DNA from: DATAYA01 sp963754235
GTDB taxonomy: Bacteria; Pseudomonadota; Alphaproteobacteria; Acetobacterales; Acetobacteraceae
Assembly (NCBI GenBank): GCA_963754235.1
Contig: CAVWFK010000048.1
Span: forward strand, 4,456 to 68,455
Direction: 5' to 3'
Length of the DNA stretch: 64,000 bases
In this document: piece by piece, positions 44,413-53,768 of the stretch
Layout of the letters: the number at the start of each line of letters is the position of its first letter
How positions within the stretch are numbered: position 1 is the first letter of the stretch
Translations under genes and position numbers: made by a program
Notes under the pieces: generated by a model
Seen by the model: the letters and a program-made list of their open reading frames with translations, nothing else
Told to the model about the DNA's origin: nothing
Databases searched by the model: none

Positions 44413-45036
44413 CTACGTCACCGGCCCGGCCACGTGTGCCCGGTACGCCGGCCGCGCCAGCAGCCGGTCGTACCAGGCGCGCACATGGGGCAGCGCGGGC
44501 TTCTCGACCGGGAAGAAGAACCAGCGGTGGATGTGCACCCCGAGCGGGATGTCAGCCAGCGTGAACACCGGCCCGGCGACGTAGGGCACCCGGGCCAGCA
44601 CCGCATCCAGCCGTGCCAGCACCTCCCCGGTCGCCTGGAGGCCGCGTTCGATCGCGGCCATGTCGCGCTGCGCGGGGGGCGTGCGTACCAGGCCCCAGAA
44701 TACCGGCCCCAGCGGCACATTGAGCGCGGTCTGCTGCCAGTCCATCCAGCGGTCGATGCTGGCGCGGGCGTGCAGATCGCGCGGGAACATCGGGCTGTCG
44801 GGCGCACTGGCAGCGCAGAGATAGCGAAGGATTGCGTTGCTCTCCCACAGGACGAAATCATCCTCCTGCAGCGTCGGCACCAGCGAATTGGGGTTCATCG
44901 CCAGGTACTCGGGCGTTTGGGTGCCGCCGAACGCGCCACCCACGTCGATGCGCTCGTACGGCAGCCCGAGTTCCTCGAGTAGCCAGATCACCTTCATCAC
45001 GTTGCTGGAGTTCGCCCGGCCCCACAGTTTTCGCAC
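44413..45036 (-). CDS. Glutathione S-transferase family protein
   Basis: The 207-residue protein has a GTG start at 45036 with AGGAG upstream. The N-terminal thioredoxin-fold has KLWGRANSSNVMKVIWLLEELGLPYE, NPNSLVPTLQEDDFVLWESNAILRYL (cis-Pro and the ES glutathione-binding pair). The all-helical C-terminal domain has FTLADIPLGVHIHRW. It conjugates or reduces with glutathione; substrate unknown. Divergent from dsbB. Confidence 0.88.
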   Translation of the reverse strand: MRKLWGRANSSNVMKVIWLLEELGLPYERIDVGGAFGGTQTPEYLAMNPNSLVPTLQEDDFVLWESNAILRYLCAASAPDSPMFPRDLHARASIDRWMDWQQTALNVPLGPVFWGLVRTPPAQRDMAAIERGLQATGEVLARLDAVLARVPYVAGPVFTLADIPLGVHIHRWFFFPVEKPALPHVRAWYDRLLARPAYRAHVAGPVT

Positions 45037-45120
45037 GTGTCCCGCTCCTTCTCTTCGCGACCGCAAAGCTATCGCGGGCATGCGCTTGCTCCAAGCCGGC
45101 GGCGCGGCGATACCCTGCGC

Positions 45121-45624
45121 ATGACGATCACGAGCGAACGCTGGGCGGCGGTGCTGGCGGCCGCCGCGTGCGCCCTGGTTCTGGGCGTGGCGCTGGCGGT
45201 TGAGCGGTTCGGCGGCCAGGTGCCCTGCGCGCTTTGCCTGCTGGAACGCTGGCCCTGGCGCGTCGCGGTGGTGCTCGGGCTGCTCGCATTGCTGCTGCCG
45301 CGGCGGGCTGCGCGCGCGGCGCTTGGCGTGACCGCGCTGGTGATGCTGTGCGGTGCCGCACTGGCCTCGGTGCATGTCGGGGTCGAGCAGAATCTGATCC
45401 CCGACCCGCTGCCGCAATGTGCGAGCCCGCGCTTCATGCCGGGCCTCTCGATCGCGCAGCGGCTGGCGGCGATGCCGGCGCATCCGGCCAAGCCGTGCGC
45501 CGATCCCATTTTTCTGATCCCGGGCCTGCCGCTCTCGATGTCGGCGCTGGACGCGATCGCAGCACTGGCCTTGTGTCTGGTGCTGGCAGCCTATCTTTGG
45601 CGCAGCGGACGGAGAGCGGCATGA
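45121..45624 (+). CDS. dsbB: Disulfide bond formation protein B
   Basis: The 167-residue protein has four TM helices. The first redox pair is PCALCLLERWPWR (Cys36, Cys39). The periplasmic loop has the second pair (PLPQCASP and AKPCADP). DsbB reoxidises DsbA and passes electrons to ubiquinone. The stop overlaps the coq7 ATG, linking it to ubiquinone synthesis. The start is ATG at 45121. Confidence 0.88.
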   Translation: MTITSERWAAVLAAAACALVLGVALAVERFGGQVPCALCLLERWPWRVAVVLGLLALLLPRRAARAALGVTALVMLCGAALASVHVGVEQNLIPDPLPQCASPRFMPGLSIAQRLAAMPAHPAKPCADPIFLIPGLPLSMSALDAIAALALCLVLAAYLWRSGRRAA

Positions 45625-46168
45625 GCGAGACCACGACGCTTCCGGGCGACCCCGACCCACACACCCGCATCGAGCGCGCGATCCGGGTCGATCACGCGGG
45701 CGAATATGGCGCGACCCGCATCTATGCCGGCCAGCTCACGGTGCTGGGTCGCGGCCCGCGCGGCGCGGTGCTGCGGCACATGCAGGAGCAGGAGCAGCAC
45801 CATCTCGCGACCTTCAACGAGCTGGTCGCGCGACGCCGCGTGCGTCCGACCGCACTGCTGCCGTTCTGGCATCTCGCCGGGCTGGGCACTCGGCGCCGGC
45901 ACCGCCGTCTTGGGCGAGCGGGCGGCAATGGCCTGCACGGTCGCGGTGGAGGAGGCAATCGACGCGCATTACCGCGCCCAGGCGGAGGCGCTGCCCGAGG
46001 ACGAGGTCGGAATTGCGGGGCACGATCGAGCGGTTCCGCGCCGAGGAGCTGGAGCACCGCGACATCGGCCTCGCCCACGGCGCCGAGCAGGCGCCCGGCT
46101 ACCGGCTGCTCTCGGCCACGGTCAAGGCCGGCTGCCGCGCAGCGATCTGGGCCAGCGAACGGGTCTGA
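45621..46168 (+). pseudogene. coq7: 2-polyprenyl-3-methyl-6-methoxy-1,4-benzoquinol hydroxylase, split over three frames
   Basis: Frame 1 has ERAIRVDHAGEYGATRIYAGQ and MQEQEQHHLATF; frame 2 has ALGAGTAVLGERAAMACTVAVEEAID; frame 3 has GTIERFRAEELEHRDIGLAHGAEQAPGY. The diiron ligands (Glu in HAGEYGA, EQEQHH, VEEAID, EELEH) are all there once joined. One extra base at 45882 and one at about 46009 account for the shifts; repaired length is about 182 residues. COQ7 performs the last hydroxylation in ubiquinone synthesis. Probably sequencing errors. Confidence 0.85.
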
Positions 46169-46404
46169 CGGCCGGCCGCTCCGCCGGACGCGGCGGGCGA
46201 CAGGAGCACGCCGAAGCTCGTGCAGGCGGCCTGCAAGGCGGGATCGGGTGCGGCGCCCGCATGGCCGAGTGCCGCGATGCCGGCGACCAGCAGCACCGCC
46301 AACACCAGGGCCGCCCGCACCCACAGAAGCCGCCACGCGCGCCGATGCTCGGCGTGCTCGACGAACCAGAAATTGTCCTTCGAGAAAAGGTCCGGTGCGC
46401 CCAT
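46099..46404 (-). CDS. Hypothetical single-TM membrane protein
   Basis: The 101-residue protein has ATG at 46404 with GGAGGGAG upstream. A short polar start (MGAPDLFSKDNFWFVEHAEHRRAW) precedes one TM helix (VRAALVLAVLLVAGIAALGHA); the tail is Ala-rich. It overlaps the 3' end of coq7 by 70 bases on the opposite strand. No family recognised. The good ribosome-binding site and TM make it a likely gene. Confidence 0.6.
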   Translation of the reverse strand: MGAPDLFSKDNFWFVEHAEHRRAWRLLWVRAALVLAVLLVAGIAALGHAGAAPDPALQAACTSFGVLLSPAASGGAAGRQTRSLAQIAARQPALTVAESSR

Positions 46405-46502
46405 CGTCTGCTCCCTCCGTGCCGGCCGCCCGGCATCGATAACGGGAGCGGCGGCGCATCGGTATGAAGCGGTTCACACGGGGGCGATGAGCCTGAACGA
46501 AA

Positions 46503-47084
46503 TCAGCTTTCCAGTTCGGTGTCCCAGTACAGGTAGTCGCGCCAGCTCTCGTGCAGGTAGTTGGGCGGGAAGGCGCGCCCGTTCTCCTGCAACTCCCACG
46601 TGGTCGGCTGACGGGGGGCGCCGCGCGGAAACATCCGGCACTCCCGCGGCAGGCGCGAGCCCTTGCGGAGGTTGCAGGTGCCGCAAGCGGTAACGACGTT
46701 CGTCCAAATCGTGCGCCCGCCCCGGCTGCGCGGCACGACGTGATCGAAGGTGAGGTCGGGCGTCGGGTGCCGGTCCCCGCAATACTGGCAGGCGAAGGTG
46801 TCACGCAGGAACACGTTGAACCGGGTGAAGGCCGGCCGGCGCGCCGAGGGGATGTACTCCTTGAGCGCGATCACACTGGGCAGCTTCACCCGCACGCTGG
46901 GCGAGCGCACCTCGACCTCGTATTCGCTCAGCACCGAGACCCGATCGAGGAACACCGCCTTGATCGCGTCCTGCCACGCCCACACGGAAAGCGGGAAATA
47001 GGCGAGCGGGCGGAAATCCGCGTTCAGCACCAGCGCCGGGAAATGTTGACCGCCGTCAGGCACGCCCTGCTCCCTGTCAGGCAT
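46503..47084 (-). CDS. HNH endonuclease
   Basis: The 193-residue protein has the HNH/zinc core CQYCGDRHPTPDLTFDHVVPRSRGGRTIWTNVVTACGTCNLRKG (about 99-142, CxxC...DHV...N...CxxC). The N-terminal ALVLNADFRPLAYFPLSVWAWQDAIKAVFLDRVSVLSEYE is typical of a chromosomal HNH family conserved in alphaproteobacteria. Function unknown; probably DNA processing or repair, not a restriction enzyme, as no methylase is near. Divergent from gluQ. Confidence 0.9.
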   Translation of the reverse strand: MPDREQGVPDGGQHFPALVLNADFRPLAYFPLSVWAWQDAIKAVFLDRVSVLSEYEVEVRSPSVRVKLPSVIALKEYIPSARRPAFTRFNVFLRDTFACQYCGDRHPTPDLTFDHVVPRSRGGRTIWTNVVTACGTCNLRKGSRLPRECRMFPRGAPRQPTTWELQENGRAFPPNYLHESWRDYLYWDTELES

Positions 47085-47156
47085 CGCGCCCAGGGCTGGC
47101 GGTGATCCGCCCGCGGAACCACCAGATATTGTGCGCCGCCAAGAATCTGATCTCTT

Positions 47157-48074
47157 ATGACAAAGCGGGCTGGCAACCGCAAGCAGCGCGAGTGGCGGGC
47201 GGCTGTCGAATTCGCGCTACCGGGCTCCGTTGTGCTCGTCACTCAATTCGCACCCAGTCCGACCGGGGAGCTGCATCTCGGCAGCGCCTATGCCGCCTTG
47301 ATCGCATGGCGGCGCGCGCGTGAGGCGGGCGGACGATTCCTGCTGCGGATCGAGGATATCGACGCCGCGCGCTGCAGGCCCGCTTTCAGTCGTGCGATCC
47401 GCGACGACCTTGGGTGGCTCGGACTCGACTGGGACGGCACGGCACGGATGCAGTCCGAGCATTTCGGTGAGTACCAGGCCACGCTGGACCGGCTCGCCGC
47501 GCGCGGGCTGCTCTATCCGTGCTTCTGCACCCGCGCCGAGATTGCGCGTGAAGTGGCCGCGGCAGACGGCGCGCCGCACGCACCCGACGGTGCGGCCCGC
47601 TATCCCGGCATCTGCCGGTCACTGTCCGGGAGCGAGCGCGAGCGGCGGATTGCGGCCGGCACGCCCTATGCGCTTCGCCTCGACATGCCGCGGGCGCTCG
47701 CCGCGATCGCGACACCGCTCGACTTCGAGGAGGAGGGACGCTGCCGGATCATCTGCGACCCCGCGCGATTCGGCGACGTTGTGCTGGCGCGCAAGGATGT
47801 GCCGGCAAGCTATCACCTCTGTGTGGCGCATGACGACGCGGCGCAGGGCGTGACGCTGGTCACGCGCGGGATCGACCTGCTGCCCTGCACCGATATCCAC
47901 CGGCTGCTGCAGGCGCTGCTCGGCTGGCCGGCGCCGCGCTATGCCCACCACGCCCTGCTGACCGACGCCGACGGACGACGGCTGGCCAAGCGTGATACGG
48001 CGCTGACCTTGCGCGCGCTGCGCGAGGCTGGCCGCAGCCCGGCGGAGGTGCGGGCGATGGCGTGGTTCGGCTAA
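47157..48074 (+). CDS. gluQ: Glutamyl-Q tRNA(Asp) synthetase
   Basis: The truncated GluRS-like enzyme has TQFAPSPTGELHLGSAYAAL (HIGH-type) and RRLAKRDTALTLRAL (KMSKS-type), with the zinc site CFCTR ... YPGIC. It lacks an anticodon-binding domain. It puts glutamate on queuosine-34 of tRNA-Asp. The ATG at 47157 gives 305 residues with an N-terminal extension of about 25; a GTG at 47232, right before LVTQFAPSP, may be the true start. Confidence 0.92.
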   Translation: MTKRAGNRKQREWRAAVEFALPGSVVLVTQFAPSPTGELHLGSAYAALIAWRRAREAGGRFLLRIEDIDAARCRPAFSRAIRDDLGWLGLDWDGTARMQSEHFGEYQATLDRLAARGLLYPCFCTRAEIAREVAAADGAPHAPDGAARYPGICRSLSGSERERRIAAGTPYALRLDMPRALAAIATPLDFEEEGRCRIICDPARFGDVVLARKDVPASYHLCVAHDDAAQGVTLVTRGIDLLPCTDIHRLLQALLGWPAPRYAHHALLTDADGRRLAKRDTALTLRALREAGRSPAEVRAMAWFG

Positions 48075-48107
48075 CCTTGTCGGCGTCGTCGAACAGGAGC
48101 GCCGTCC

Positions 48108-49121
48108 ATGCCGCTGAACCTGGAAGAGCGGTTCGCCCGCACCACGCTGGGCTTCTTTCCGTCCCCGATTCACAAGCTGAACCGCCTGTCGCGCGAGCTG
48201 GGCATCGAGGTCTGGGCCAAGCGCGATGACGTCTCCTCCGGCCTCGCCTTCGGCGGCAACAAAATCCGCAAGCTGGAATGGCTCGCCGCCGATGCGCTCG
48301 CACAGGGGTGCGACACGTTGGTCAGCATCGGAAATATCCAGAGCAACCACACCCGCCAGGTCGCGGCCGTTGCCGCCGTGCTCGGCCTGAAGTGCCGCCT
48401 GGTGCAGGAGGAATGGACCAAGTGGGATGATCCCGCTTACGGCCAGGTCGGCAACATCCTGCTCTCGCGCATCATGGGTGCCGAGACGATGCTGGAGGGA
48501 GAGGGGTATTCCACCGAGATCAAGGAGACCTGGGAGCGGGCGCTGGAGCAGGTGCGGCGTGGCGGCGGCAGGCCCTACGCCATCCCCGCCGGCGCTTCCG
48601 ATCACCCGCTCGGCGGCCTCGGCTACGCACATTTCGCCGACGAGCTGGCCCGCCAGGAGGAGCAGCTTGGTGTGTTCTTTGACACAGTAGTGACGGCGAG
48701 CTGCACCGGCTCGACCCAGGCCGGCATGGTCGTGGGCTTTCTGGCGCAGGACCGGCCGCGACGGCTGATCGGCATCGACACGGCCGCGAATGCCGCGATG
48801 ACCCAGGCGGCGGTGACCAAGATCGCTCGCGCGACCGCGCAGCTGGTCGGGCTGAACACCGAGCCTTGCCACGAGGACGTGATCGTCGACCCGCGCTTCT
48901 GCGGACCGGATTACGGGCTGCCGGACGCGCCGACGATCGCCGCCATCCGCATGGCCGCGCGGTTGGAGGGGATGCTGACCGACCCGGTGTATGAGGGCAA
49001 GAGCATGGCCGCACTGATCGCGATGGCGCGTGCCGGCGAGATCGCATCAGGCGCTCGCGTGCTCTACGTCCACCTCGGCGGTGCTCCGGCGCTCAACGCC
49101 TATCATAATGCGTTCGAGTAA
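48108..49121 (+). CDS. acdS: 1-aminocyclopropane-1-carboxylate deaminase
   Basis: The 337-residue PLP-dependent enzyme of the tryptophan-synthase-beta fold has the PLP lysine in FGGNKIRKLEW (about residue 52), IGNIQSNHTRQVAAVAA near 74-90, CTGSTQAGMVVGF, and DPVYEGKSM near 293. The Tyr-Glu pair of the last motif separates true ACC deaminases from D-cysteine desulfhydrases. AcdS breaks down the ethylene precursor ACC to 2-oxobutyrate and ammonia, a trait of plant-associated bacteria. The usual GGIQSNQ is GNIQSNH here, so some doubt about specificity remains. Confidence 0.85.
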   Translation: MPLNLEERFARTTLGFFPSPIHKLNRLSRELGIEVWAKRDDVSSGLAFGGNKIRKLEWLAADALAQGCDTLVSIGNIQSNHTRQVAAVAAVLGLKCRLVQEEWTKWDDPAYGQVGNILLSRIMGAETMLEGEGYSTEIKETWERALEQVRRGGGRPYAIPAGASDHPLGGLGYAHFADELARQEEQLGVFFDTVVTASCTGSTQAGMVVGFLAQDRPRRLIGIDTAANAAMTQAAVTKIARATAQLVGLNTEPCHEDVIVDPRFCGPDYGLPDAPTIAAIRMAARLEGMLTDPVYEGKSMAALIAMARAGEIASGARVLYVHLGGAPALNAYHNAFE

Positions 49122-49153
49122 TCCTGGCTGTAATCTCTTGACGGTTCCTTGGA

Positions 49154-49717
49154 ATGGATCATGGCGTCTGTCCCTGGTGGGTCGGCTACATCCTCGCGAG
49201 TCCCCTTCGGCGACTCCTGCAAGACCCGGTCCGCCTTCTCACGCCCTATGTCCGCGCCGGGATGGTTGTGCTGGAACCTGGGCCGGGCATGGGCTTCTTT
49301 ACGTTCGAGCTGGCTCGCCTCGTTGGTCCTTCCGGACGCGTCATCGCGGTGGACGTTCAGCCGAAAATGATAGCGGGGCTGAAGCGCCGCGCCCGCAAAG
49401 CAGGACTGCTAGAGCGCATCGATGCTTGCTTGGCTCAGCCCGCTTCGATGGGGCTCATCGGCCTGGATGATGCAATCGATTTCATATTCGCGTTTGCGGT
49501 GGTGCACGAGCTGCCGTCCTCGGCTGCTTTCTTCGCGGAAGCGGCCCGCGTCTTGAAGTCGGGCGCCACCCTCCTGCTCGTCGAACCCGCAGGTCACGTG
49601 ACCGAGGCCGAGTTCAAGCAACAACTCGCGGCGGGCGCCCAGAACGGCCTAACTGTCACGGCCCATCCATTTCAACGCCGGTGTCGCACTGCACTGCTGA
49701 GCAAGCGCGCTGCTTAG
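49154..49717 (+). CDS. Class I SAM-dependent methyltransferase
   Basis: The 187-residue protein begins MDHGVCPWWVGYILASPLRRLLQDP, a start found in a group of uncharacterised methyltransferases. The SAM motif is VVLEPGPGMGFFTFELARLVG at about 38-58, then VIAVDVQPKMIAGLKRRA, FIFAFAVVHELP and ATLLLVEPAGHV. The substrate is unknown. It follows acdS after 32 bases but need not be functionally linked. Its local GC is lower than that of neighbours. Confidence 0.85.
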   Translation: MDHGVCPWWVGYILASPLRRLLQDPVRLLTPYVRAGMVVLEPGPGMGFFTFELARLVGPSGRVIAVDVQPKMIAGLKRRARKAGLLERIDACLAQPASMGLIGLDDAIDFIFAFAVVHELPSSAAFFAEAARVLKSGATLLLVEPAGHVTEAEFKQQLAAGAQNGLTVTAHPFQRRCRTALLSKRAA

Positions 49718-49807
49718 CCGGGCTTTCACGAAGACAAGGAACAGCCGCAGACCGGCAATGCCGCGCCGTGCGTTGTCCGCACCGGCCGCGGCCGCGATGC
49801 TGCGCGC

Positions 49808-50962
49808 ATGGACACGATGCGCTTCGATTTCCTCGTGATCGGCGCGGGCATGGCCGGCAGCAGCGCCGCCGCGTCCCTCGCCGCTGCCGGACGGGTGGCG
49901 CTGATCGAGGCGGAGGAGAGCGCCGGCTATCACACGACGGGCCGCTCGGCCGCGGTCTGGATCCAGAACTACGGGCCGCCCGACGTGCGCGCGCTCACCG
50001 GCCTCTCGCGCGCATTCTTCGAGCATCCGCCGGCGAAATTCTCGGACGTGCCGCTGCTCAACCGCCGTCCGGTGGTGTTCCTCGCACCCGAGCCGCAGCG
50101 CGCGCAGTTCGCGGCGATGCTGGCCGAGGGCATCGGGTTGCGCGAAATCGCGCTGCCCGCGCTGCACGAGCGCGTTCCGGCGCTGAAGCCCGGCTACGCG
50201 GTCGCCGCGGCGATCGAGGAGGACGCGTTCGACATGGACGTGGCCGCCTTGCAGCAGGGATTCCTGCGCCAGCTCCGCGCCGCCGGCGGGATGCTCGCGC
50301 TGCACAGCCGCACCGCGCGGATCGAGCGGCGAGGCGGGGCGTGGCACGTCGAGACGACCGGCGGCGAACGTTTCGCCGCCCCAGTGCTGGTGAATGCCGC
50401 CGGTGCGTGGGGCGACGAGGTGGCGCGGCAGGCCGGCATCGGCCCGCTCGGGCTACAGCCGAAGCGTCGCACCGGCGTCATCATCGACCCGGCACCGTTC
50501 GACGTGCGCGACTGGCCGCTGCTGATCGACGTCGGCTCCGCCTGGTACGCCCGGCCGGAGGCGCGCACGCGGCTGATGGTCTCGCCCGCCGACGAGACCG
50601 ACATGCCCCCGCACGACGTGCGGCCCGACGAGATCGACGTCGCGATCGCGATCGACCGGATGCAGCAGGCCCTCGCGATCGAGGTCCGCCGGGTCGAGCA
50701 TTCATGGGCGGGCCTGCGCACCTTCACCGCGGACGGCAGCCTCGCGTTCGGCTGGAGTGCCGAGGAAGAGAAATTCTTCTGGTGCGTGGGACAGGGCGGC
50801 TACGGCATCCAGACCGCGCCCGCCGCCGGCCGGCTGGTTGCCGACCTGATCCTGGGCCGCGACCCCGGCGAGGCCGCGCGCATCCTGCCGGCGATCGATC
50901 CCAAACGTTTCGGGGCGGAGCTCAGCTCGCCGGATCGAGGGCGGCGAGCTCACCCAGCGTGA
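49808..50962 (+). CDS. FAD-dependent amine/amino-acid oxidoreductase (D-arginine dehydrogenase-like)
   Basis: The 384-residue DAO-family flavoprotein has the FAD motif FLVIGAGMAGSSAAASLAAAG at about 8-28, SAGYHTTGRSAAVWIQNYG, VLVNAAGAWGDEVARQAGI near 200 and the C-terminal FWCVGQGGYGIQTAPAAGRLVADLILG. It is close in pattern to DauA (D-arginine/D-amino acid dehydrogenase). Its 3' end overlaps the minus-strand HcnAB-like gene by 41 bases. Together with the next genes it makes this a region of amine and imino-acid oxidation. Confidence 0.85.
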   Translation: MDTMRFDFLVIGAGMAGSSAAASLAAAGRVALIEAEESAGYHTTGRSAAVWIQNYGPPDVRALTGLSRAFFEHPPAKFSDVPLLNRRPVVFLAPEPQRAQFAAMLAEGIGLREIALPALHERVPALKPGYAVAAAIEEDAFDMDVAALQQGFLRQLRAAGGMLALHSRTARIERRGGAWHVETTGGERFAAPVLVNAAGAWGDEVARQAGIGPLGLQPKRRTGVIIDPAPFDVRDWPLLIDVGSAWYARPEARTRLMVSPADETDMPPHDVRPDEIDVAIAIDRMQQALAIEVRRVEHSWAGLRTFTADGSLAFGWSAEEEKFFWCVGQGGYGIQTAPAAGRLVADLILGRDPGEAARILPAIDPKRFGAELSSPDRGRRAHPA

Positions 50963-52602
50963 TCGGCTTGAGCGGCGGGCGGACGCGGAAATAGCCGACC
51001 TCGTCGGGCGTTGCGTGCCGCTCGGCGGCGATGATCTCGGCCACCACGGGGCCGCACATCCGTCCTTGGCATGGCCCCATCCCGGCCCGCAGGAAGGCCT
51101 TGGCCTGGTTCGGACCGAGGCAACCCTCCCGCACGGCGGCGCGGATCGCGCCGGCACTCACCTCCTCGCAGCGGCACACGATCACCGCGTCCGCCGGCGC
51201 CAGCACTGCCCGCGGCGGCGCATAAAGCGCATCAAGGAACGGGCGGAACGCCAGGTGCGCCGCCATTGCCCGCCGCTCCGGCGCGGCCAGCCGATCGCGC
51301 GCGGCGGCGTCGATCCGGCCGAGCTGGCGCAGCGCCTCCAGCGCCGGCGAGCCGGCCGGCGTGTTCGGCCGCGCGCGCGCCGCCGATGCCGGCCGCATCG
51401 CCCGCAACCAGAACGCCCGGCACGCTGCTCACGCCCCAGCAATCCGCTTGCGGGCGGAAGCAGCGCGCGGCGGCATCCCAGTGATGTGCGCAGCCGATCG
51501 AGCGCGTCATCTGCTGGGCCGGGATCACGCCCTCGTGGAGTGCCACCAGCCGCGTCGCGATCCGATGCCTCGTTCCTGCGGTCGCGAAGCTGACCGCGCA
51601 GGCGGCACCCTCTGACGCCTCGATACGCAGGTCGCTCACGGCGCGAAAGATCGGGACGCCTGCGCGCTGCGCCGCCGCCATCGCCGACAAGCCCTTTGCC
51701 AGATAGCGCCAGCCAACGCCGCGCAAGCCGCGCGGCAGGTGCCGCAGTGCCGCGAGCTGGGCCGCACCGGTGTTGGTGTCGAGGACCGCCGCCGGCCGGG
51801 TGCCTGCCGCCAGACATTGCCGCGCCACCAGCCACAGCAGCGGGCCGGCCCCGGCCAGCACCAGCCCGGCGCCTGGCCGCAGCGAAGCCGTCTTGAGCAG
51901 CGCCTGAACGGCGCCGGCGGTCATCACGCCCGGCAGCGTCCAGCCTGGCACCGGGACCGGCCGCTCCATCGCGCCCACCGCGACGATCACCGCATTGGCG
52001 TTGATCCGGTGGGAAGCACCTGCGCGGGTGAACCAGATCTCGCGCTCGGGCGTCACCTGCCAGACAATACTGCCGGGCCGGTAGTCGGCGCCGCTCTCGC
52101 GCAGGCGCCGCGCCAATTGGGCGCCGTGCGCATAGTCCGGACCGAGCAGAGCGCGCAGCCGGTCGCTCGCGTGCTCGATGCCGCGATAGATCTGCCCGCC
52201 CGGCCCCGGCTGCTCGTCGAGCAGAGTGACGGCCGCACCGTGCTGTGCGAAAAGTGTGGCGGCGGCCATCCCGGCGGGCCCGGCGCCGATCACGACCGCC
52301 TCGCGCGCCTCGGTCACGCGAGCGTCCGGCGCCGCGGCCTCCCGACGGACGCGCATCCCATCCACCGCCGGCGTGAGGCAGGCCTGCCGGCCGCCTATGC
52401 CGTCGATCTCAAGCACGCAGTCGAAGCAGACGCCCATCATGCAATACGGCGCGCGCGCCGCGCCCGAGACGGCGCTGGCGTGGAAATCGAGCACGCCGGC
52501 AGCCAGCAGCGCCGCCGCCACGCTCTCGCTCGCCCGCGCCGCGATCGGACGGCCGTCAAAATCGAGGCACAGGGTATCGCCCGGCTCAAGGCGCTCGAAC
52601 AT
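50922..52602 (-). pseudogene. HcnA-HcnB-like fused ferredoxin/FAD oxidoreductase, frameshifted
   Basis: The start is ATG at 52602. Residues 1-90 form a [2Fe-2S] domain (PYCMMGVCFDCVLEIDG) like HcnA or opine-oxidase small subunits. It is fused in frame to an FAD/NAD domain (EAVVIGAGPAGMAAATLFAQHG, VAVGAMERPVPVPGWTLPGVMTAGAVQALL), usually a separate HcnB-like subunit. The C-terminal [2Fe-2S] BFD-like part (VIVCRCEEVSAGAIRAAV, CLGPNQAKAFLRAGMGPCQGRMCGP) lies in another frame; one extra base at about 51342 explains it. With the HcnC-like gene upstream it would form a membrane-linked dehydrogenase of D-hydroxyproline, opine or glycine type. Confidence 0.78.
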
Positions 52603-53704
52603 CGAACCGCCTGCTGGAGAAGCCGTCGAACTCGCCGGCCAGCCCGCCTTCCAGGATCGCCGGGGCGAGTGCCAGCGCATGGGCGCCGGCCAAGGTGACG
52701 CCGCTGTGGCAGGCCGCCGCGAAGGCGCCGGGATGGCGTTCCGACTGCTCGTAGATCGGGAACCCGTCCGGCGTCATCACCCGCAGCGCCCCCCAGGCAC
52801 GCACCATGCGCGCCTGCCGCAACGCCGGGTAGATGCGCACCGCGCGGGCGGCGATGTCGTGCAGCACCGGGACTGTGGCGCGGTCGTCGAAACCCACCGC
52901 CTCGTGGCTGTCGCCGGCCATCACGGAACCCTCCGCGGTCTGGCGCAGCGTCTGGGTCGCGTGGTGCAGGAACGGGCGCAGGCGCTCGGTGACGATGATC
53001 TGCCCGCGCAGCGGCTCCACCGGCATCGCCAGCCCGACCATCGGTGCCAGGCGCCGGCTGCCCAGGCCGGCCGCGATCACCACGCGCCCGGCGGCGAAGC
53101 GCTCGGCGGCGCTATCGGCCACGAACCCGCCATCCTCCGGCGTGATGCGATCGACGCCGCGGCCCGGGAAGTAGCGGCCGCTTTCGTGCGCGAGAGCGGC
53201 GTGCAGCGCGCGCAAGGTGGCGAGTGGATTCGCGAGCCCATCGAGCGGGCAGAACGAGGCGCCCAGCACCGCGTCGCCGAGACCCGGCACCATGCGCCGC
53301 ACCTCCTCGCGCGAGAGCAGTCGCGTGCCGATGTCGCCGCTCTCGTTGTGCATCCGGTGGATCTGGCTGGCGCGGCCTTCCAGTTCGGCGTCGCTCAGGC
53401 AAAAGATCAGGCCACCGGGCTGGCGCAGCGCCACATCGATGCCGGTGGCATCGATCAGGGCGGCTTGCAGCGCCGGCCAGAGCTCCGCAGAGCGGCGCGT
53501 CCACTGCGCATAGGCGGCCATCCCGTCGCCCTTGCCCTGCACCCAGACCAGCCCGAAATTGCCACGTGCGGCGCGGTGCGCGACATCGCCCTCGTCGAGC
53601 AGCGCCACGCGCGCGCCGACGCGCGCCGCGCCCCAGGCGATCGCGCTTCCCACCAGCCCGCCGCCGATCACCAGCAGGTCGTATCCGGCCACGGCCGCCC
53701 TCAC
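52586..53704 (-). CDS. HcnC-like FAD-dependent D-amino acid/imino acid dehydrogenase
   Basis: The 372-residue DAO-family protein has the FAD motif DLLVIGGGLVGSAIAWGAARVG at about 9-30, GNFGLVWVQGKGDGMAAYAQWT, VIAAGLGSRRLAPMVGL and the C-terminal HSGVTLAGAHALALAPAILEGG. It overlaps the fused HcnAB-like gene by 17 bases, so both are one operon. The set matches the three-part hydroxyproline/opine dehydrogenases and hydrogen cyanide synthase. The neighbouring enolase-superfamily gene favours a catabolic role rather than cyanide production. Confidence 0.85.
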   Translation of the reverse strand: MRAAVAGYDLLVIGGGLVGSAIAWGAARVGARVALLDEGDVAHRAARGNFGLVWVQGKGDGMAAYAQWTRRSAELWPALQAALIDATGIDVALRQPGGLIFCLSDAELEGRASQIHRMHNESGDIGTRLLSREEVRRMVPGLGDAVLGASFCPLDGLANPLATLRALHAALAHESGRYFPGRGVDRITPEDGGFVADSAAERFAAGRVVIAAGLGSRRLAPMVGLAMPVEPLRGQIIVTERLRPFLHHATQTLRQTAEGSVMAGDSHEAVGFDDRATVPVLHDIAARAVRIYPALRQARMVRAWGALRVMTPDGFPIYEQSERHPGAFAAACHSGVTLAGAHALALAPAILEGGLAGEFDGFSSRRFDVRAP

Positions 53705-53768
53705 AGCCGGGTCCTCATGCCCCGGTCATTACGCCATAGAGCGCGACGGCGGCGCTGAGAAGAGCGAA

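Noticed and set aside
46503..47084. A restriction-modification or defence nuclease
   Set aside because: No methyltransferase or defence partner next to it, and the HNH family resembles a conserved chromosomal one.
50922..53704. A hydrogen cyanide synthase operon
   Set aside because: The architecture is similar, but these families cannot be told apart by eye and the context suggests amine catabolism.
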